Shown here: positions 5,594 through 9,301 of the stretch, in pieces
Layout of the letters: each line of letters opens with the position of its first letter
Numbering within the stretch: the first letter of the stretch is position 1
NCBI GenBank assembly: GCA_030593785.1
Contig: JAUVGM010000063.1
Coordinates: 1 to 9,301, forward strand
Direction: 5' to 3'
From: Gammaproteobacteria bacterium
GTDB taxonomy: Bacteria > Pseudomonadota > Gammaproteobacteria > UBA6429 > Thiohalophilaceae
Length of the DNA stretch: 9,301 bases
Program-made: the position numbers and the translations under genes
The notes under the pieces: model-generated
The model's database searches: none
What the model was told of the DNA's origin: nothing
Seen by the model: only the letters and a program-made list of their open reading frames with translations

Positions 5594-7918
5594 ATGAATA
5601 TAGAACAAACTATCGCCACCGAGCTTGGCGTTAAACTTACTCAAGTTGAAGCAACCGTCACACTTTTAGATGAAGGTTCTACCGTCCCTTTTATTTCACG
5701 TTACCGCAAAGAAGTCACCGGTAGTTTAGATGACACCCAGTTGCGTACCCTTGAAGAGCGTTTAAATTATTTGCGTGAACTCGAAGATCGCCGTGCGACT
5801 GTTTTAAAAACAATTGAAGAGCAGGGAAAGTTAAGTGATGACCTTAAAAAATCTATTTTAATGGCAGACACAAAAACGCGTTTAGAAGATCTCTATGCTC
5901 CATACAAACCGAAACGTCGCACTAAAGCACAAATTGCACGTGAAGCCGGTATCGAACCTTTACTCGATAATCTACTCCAGGATTTTTCTCTCGCCCCCGA
6001 AAATAAAGCGAAAGAATATATTAATGAAGAAGCAGACTTTAAGGATGTCGCTGCGGTACTGGAAGGTGCACGTCAAATTTTTATGGAACGTGCTTCTGAA
6101 GATGCTGATCTGGTCGGTGAGTTACGTGATACCTGTTGGGATAAAGGTGAACTTACCGCTACCTTGATCGATGGCCAGGAAAACAACGGTGCAAAGTTTA
6201 AAGATTATTTTGAATTTTCAGAAGGTATTAATAAAGTTCCTTCGCATCGTGCTCTCGCATTATTTCGCGGTCGTAACGAAGGCATCTTACGCGTTAAATT
6301 ATCAATTCCTATGCAAGACGATCTTGAGTCACCATTAGACATGGGCTTGTGTGACAGTATTGTTGCCTCGCATTATGGACTCGCTAATAAAGAACGTGCG
6401 GCGGATAAGTGGTTATTAGAAAGTGCTCGTTGGGCATGGCGCGTAAAAATTTCTATGCAGCTCGAATCTGAATTGAATTTACGTTTACGTGAAGCCGCAG
6501 AAGAAGAAGCGATTCGCGTCTTCGGTGAAAACATGCGTGACTTATTATTAGCCGCACCTGCAGGTGCACGTACTACGCTGGGTTTAGATCCCGGTTTACG
6601 CACAGGTGTTAAAGTCGTGGTGGTTGATGCAATTGGTAAGTTAGTGGATACCGCAGTTATCTACCCTCATGCACCTAAAAATCAGTGGGATCAATCTATT
6701 CATGTGCTCGCCGATCTTGCCAAAAAACATAAGGTCGAATTAGTTGCTATTGGTAATGGAACCGCTTCGCGTGAAACAGATAAGTTAACCAATGAATTAA
6801 TGAAAAAACATCCTGAGCTAAAACTCACCAGTTTAGTAGTGAGTGAAGCGGGTGCGTCGGTTTACTCTGCTTCTGAATTAGCAGCAAAAGAATTTCCAGA
6901 TTTAGATGTGACATTCCGTGGCTCAGTTTCAATTGCTAGACGTTTACAAGATCCATTAGCTGAGTTAGTTAAAATTGATCCTAAAGCAATTGGTGTTGGC
7001 CAATACCAACATGACGTTAATCAACATCGTTTAGCTCGTAAGTTAGAAGCGGTTGTTGAAGATTGTGTAAACGTTGTGGGCGTTGATGTGAACATGGCTT
7101 CTGCACCGTTACTTAAACAAGTGGCAGGTTTAAGTGAAAGCATGGCAGAAAATATTGTTTCGTACCGCGAATTGAATGGCGCATTTAAAAATCGCCAGGA
7201 AATTTTAAATGTTTCGCGCCTTGGACCAAAAGTATTTGAACAAGCAGCGGGCTTCTTAAAAATATCTGATGGAGATAATCCTTTGGATGCTTCATCCGTT
7301 CACCCGGAAGCTTACCCGGTAGTAAAAAATATTTTAGAAAAAAATAGTCGCGAGATAAAACAAGTGATTGGTGAGCGTTCCTTCTTATCGTCACTTGCCG
7401 CAAATGATTATACGATGGATGGTTTTGGTGAACCGACGGTTCGAGACATTATTAAAGAGCTTGAAAAACCCGGCCGTGATCCTCGCCCTGAATTCAAAAC
7501 GGCAAGTTTTAAAGACGGTGTAGAAAAAGTTAGTGATCTCAAAGAAGGTATGATTCTTGAAGGCGTTATCACTAATGTAACCAATTTTGGTGCCTTTGTT
7601 GATATTGGTGTACATCAAGATGGTTTAGTCCATATTTCTGTTATTGCCGATAAGTTTGTAAAAGATCCGCATGAAGTCGTTAAAACGGGTGAAGTGGTTA
7701 AAGTAAAAGTAATGGATATTGATGTTAAACGTAATCGTATTGCTTTATCTATGCGTTTGACGGAAGAAATAGAAAGGAAAGCCGTTACGCCTAAAGATCG
7801 TGCTGCCATCAATAAGTCACAACCCCATAAAGCTCGACACACTAATAGTCGCAAGGTAAAAAATACTGCTTCGGGTGCTGGAGCAATGGCCCAGGCATTT
7901 GCAAATTTAAAAAAATAA
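5594..7918 (+). CDS. tex: Tex family transcription accessory protein (S1 RNA-binding)
   Basis: Tex (YhgF in E. coli, 773 residues) is a cytoplasmic nucleic-acid-binding protein related to eukaryotic Spt6 and linked to transcription. The 774-residue product is full length. It has the helical N-terminal region with the family segments VPFISRYRKEVTGSLDD and LEDLYAPYKPKRRTKA. A YqgF/RNase H-like domain begins near residue 326 with TTLGLDPGLRTG (D332). A helix-hairpin-helix region (about 495-560, from GVDVNMASAPLL through YRELNGAF) follows, then a C-terminal S1 domain (about 648-722, GMILEGVITNVTNFGAFVDIG to ALSMRL) and a basic tail. An in-frame TAA at 5576-5578 leaves ATG 5594 as the first possible start; the ribosome site is poor. 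It appears to be a single-gene unit. Confidence 0.96.
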   Translation: MNIEQTIATELGVKLTQVEATVTLLDEGSTVPFISRYRKEVTGSLDDTQLRTLEERLNYLRELEDRRATVLKTIEEQGKLSDDLKKSILMADTKTRLEDLYAPYKPKRRTKAQIAREAGIEPLLDNLLQDFSLAPENKAKEYINEEADFKDVAAVLEGARQIFMERASEDADLVGELRDTCWDKGELTATLIDGQENNGAKFKDYFEFSEGINKVPSHRALALFRGRNEGILRVKLSIPMQDDLESPLDMGLCDSIVASHYGLANKERAADKWLLESARWAWRVKISMQLESELNLRLREAAEEEAIRVFGENMRDLLLAAPAGARTTLGLDPGLRTGVKVVVVDAIGKLVDTAVIYPHAPKNQWDQSIHVLADLAKKHKVELVAIGNGTASRETDKLTNELMKKHPELKLTSLVVSEAGASVYSASELAAKEFPDLDVTFRGSVSIARRLQDPLAELVKIDPKAIGVGQYQHDVNQHRLARKLEAVVEDCVNVVGVDVNMASAPLLKQVAGLSESMAENIVSYRELNGAFKNRQEILNVSRLGPKVFEQAAGFLKISDGDNPLDASSVHPEAYPVVKNILEKNSREIKQVIGERSFLSSLAANDYTMDGFGEPTVRDIIKELEKPGRDPRPEFKTASFKDGVEKVSDLKEGMILEGVITNVTNFGAFVDIGVHQDGLVHISVIADKFVKDPHEVVKTGEVVKVKVMDIDVKRNRIALSMRLTEEIERKAVTPKDRAAINKSQPHKARHTNSRKVKNTASGAGAMAQAFANLKK

Positions 7919-8020
7919 GTTTTTTTATTAAAGAAAGAGGGTATCTCGCCGATAGATAATATTAACAAAGTAAAGTCTCACTAACTTGGTTGGTTATTCA
8001 TTTTAATATTTGGGAGTTTC

Positions 8021-8034
8021 TTGATCGAGATCAA
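8021..8034 (+). promoter_or_regulatory. Perfect FNR/Anr-type box at class II spacing upstream of the PAS kinase
   Basis: The sequence TTGATCGAGATCAA matches the FNR/Anr consensus exactly. A -10-like TAAAAT lies at 8056-8061, placing transcription initiation near 8068-8069 and the box centre (8027.5) at about -40.5 to -41.5. That is the classic class II activator position, and no -35 hexamer is needed there. The downstream gene starts at 8207. The box and spacing are seen; activation under low oxygen is inferred. Confidence 0.78.
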
Positions 8035-8110
8035 GAGCGTACATATTGTATGGGTTAAAATGTGGATTGGATGAATTTATACGTTCTATCCGCCTATATA
8101 AATCATTTCC

Positions 8111-8148
8111 TTGCCCCCCGCCAGTTAACTCCTATAATATATAGGGGT
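8111..8148 (+). promoter_or_regulatory. Second sigma70-like promoter with a palindrome over its -10
   Basis: TTGCCC (8111-8116) and a perfect TATAAT (8133-8138) are separated by 16 bp, giving a predicted start near 8145, about 62 nt before the kinase ATG. The -10 lies inside an inverted repeat: CCTATA (8131-8136) and TATAGG (8140-8145) around ATA. It extends outward to ACTCCTATA and TATAGGGGT (8128-8148) with one G-T mismatch. A palindrome centred on the -10 is a typical repressor position. The gene may therefore have an FNR-dependent upstream promoter and a separately controlled downstream one. The regulator is unknown. Confidence 0.5.
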
Positions 8149-8206
8149 ATGTAACTTTATGAATTAGTTAGACTTATTCTAAATATTGATATTATTGAGG
8201 ATGACT

Positions 8207-9301
8207 ATGGCTCTAATGCCTTTTGCTGACAATTCGCTACTGGAACTTCTTTTTGCGAATAGTCACACACCAATAGCTTTCATGGATCTGGATTTTAATA
8301 TACTCCATGTTAATCAAGCTTATGCTTTAGCCCATGATAACGAGCCCGATTTTTTCTCAGGGAAGAATCAATTTGATTTGTATCCTAGTGATGAGAATAA
8401 AAAAATATTCAATGAAGTGGTAAAAACGGGAAAACCTTATTCAGTTAAGGCCAAAGCGTTTGAGCATATTGAAAAGCCGGATAAAGGTGTGACATTTTGG
8501 GATTGGAGTTTAATACCGGTAAAAGATAATCAGGGTCAAATTATTGGTCTTTTATTACAGTGTGTCGACGTGACATGGCAAGTTACGGTAGAACAAAAAT
8601 TATACGAAAAAGTAAAAAAAGAATTACATAGTCATGATCAAGAATTAGAGACAATTATTGAAGAAAAAACCAAATTACTGCGAGAGACAATAGAGTTATT
8701 GCTGGATGAAAACGGTGAACGTATTAAAACTCAAGCTTTATTGATTCTGGCAAAAGAAGAAGCAGAAAAAGCAAATGTCAGTAAGTCACTATTTTTAAGT
8801 CGTATGAGCCATGAATTACGAACTCCGATGAATGCCATACTAGGGTTTTCTCAACTATTAAAAATTAATAATTTAAGTGAAAAACAAACGTCATATAATG
8901 ATGAGATTTTATTAGCCGGGAACCATCTGTTATCGATGATTTCAGATATTCTGGATTTATCAGTTATTGAAGCGGGAAATGTGACAGTTACGCTGTCCGA
9001 TGTATTGTTAGCACGTGTTATGCATGAAAGTATTTCCCTAGTGAATCATAAACTCAATTTTAGAAATATTAAAATTCACAATCTGATTCCTGATGATGAT
9101 GACATTACATTAAGAGTTGACGAAACAAGATTAAAAGAAGTTTTGGTTAACCTGTTAACTAATGCAGTTAAATACAATACAGATAATGGCCTGGTATCAA
9201 TTGGATATAAGCAAACAGGAAAAAATAATATACGAATCTATGTGTCTGATACTGGTAAAGGTCTATCGGATACAGAACAAGAGCAAATTTTTGAACCCTT
9301 T
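8207..9301 (+). CDS. Soluble PAS-domain sensor histidine kinase, cut by the window edge
   Basis: The frame is open for 365 codons to the end of the window. Residues about 8-125 form a PAS domain (TPIAFMDLDFNILHVNQAY, ending GLLLQCVDVTWQ). Residues about 126-195 are a charged coiled coil. A HisKA domain follows with the phospho-acceptor H202 in MSHELRTPMNA, then an HATPase domain with the N box NLLTNAVKYN (N315-N324), the G1 box DTGKGL (348-353) and the start of the F box FEPF at the edge. Receiver or other C-terminal domains may lie beyond. No membrane segment is visible, so it probably senses a cytoplasmic signal. ATG 8207 is preferred over the in-frame ATG at 8201, because the GAGG at 8197-8200 is 6 nt from the former and abuts the latter. 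Two promoters, one with an FNR-type box, precede it. Confidence 0.92.
   Translation, partial: MALMPFADNSLLELLFANSHTPIAFMDLDFNILHVNQAYALAHDNEPDFFSGKNQFDLYPSDENKKIFNEVVKTGKPYSVKAKAFEHIEKPDKGVTFWDWSLIPVKDNQGQIIGLLLQCVDVTWQVTVEQKLYEKVKKELHSHDQELETIIEEKTKLLRETIELLLDENGERIKTQALLILAKEEAEKANVSKSLFLSRMSHELRTPMNAILGFSQLLKINNLSEKQTSYNDEILLAGNHLLSMISDILDLSVIEAGNVTVTLSDVLLARVMHESISLVNHKLNFRNIKIHNLIPDDDDITLRVDETRLKEVLVNLLTNAVKYNTDNGLVSIGYKQTGKNNIRIYVSDTGKGLSDTEQEQIFEPF

Noticed and set aside
7909..7926. A7-TAAG-T7 inverted repeat at the end of tex as a terminator
   Set aside because: The stem is made only of A-T pairs and has no GC core, so it would be very unstable; it partly overlaps the tex stop codon.
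7615..7968. Minus-strand open frame opposite the end of tex
   Set aside because: It lies antisense to the conserved S1 domain of tex and its peptide has no recognisable features; a shadow frame.

Overview
The window looks like chromosomal DNA of an AT-rich gammaproteobacterium. GreB, Uup and Tex are all present, the spacers carry perfect FNR/Anr-type boxes, and one spacer holds a REP pair with GTAG feet. I cannot name the genus from the sequence alone. I see no tRNA, rRNA, CRISPR array, transposase or phage gene.

Layout, left to right. (1) At 1-109 on the minus strand is the start of a cut-off gene with one N-terminal membrane segment. (2) Divergent from it is a tight plus-strand cluster (251-1730): a spermidine-synthase-like Rossmann methyltransferase-fold protein, a 70-residue two-helix membrane protein, and a small 2OG-Fe(II) oxygenase-like protein whose ATG lies 2 nt after the previous stop. 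(3) Tail to tail with it, overlapping by 15 bp, is a minus-strand PAS protein with a C-terminal four-cysteine module (1716-2264). Its long upstream region holds a perfect FNR-type box and a triple alternating GCAAAA/TTTTGC motif. (4) greB and a small lipoprotein gene form a minus-strand pair (2493-3221). (5) Divergent from them is uup, an ABC-F ATPase (3356-5230). (6) A 363-bp spacer holds a two-REP inverted element (5270-5348). (7) tex follows (5594-7918). (8) A 288-bp regulatory region carries a second perfect FNR-type box placed as a class II activator site, a second sigma70-like promoter and a palindrome over its -10. (9) A soluble PAS histidine kinase starts at 8207 and runs off the right edge.

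The housekeeping theme is RNA polymerase and ribosome maintenance: GreB rescues backtracked polymerase, Tex is an elongation-linked RNA-binding protein and Uup is a ribosome-associated ABC-F protein. They are separate transcription units. The more interesting theme is sensory. The only two PAS genes, on opposite strands and about 5.9 kb apart (start to start), are each preceded by a perfect TTGAT-N4-ATCAA box, which suggests that both are induced under oxygen limitation. I found no clearly new system; the best leads are this shared regulation, the cysteine-rich PAS protein without an output domain, and the methyltransferase/membrane/oxygenase trio.
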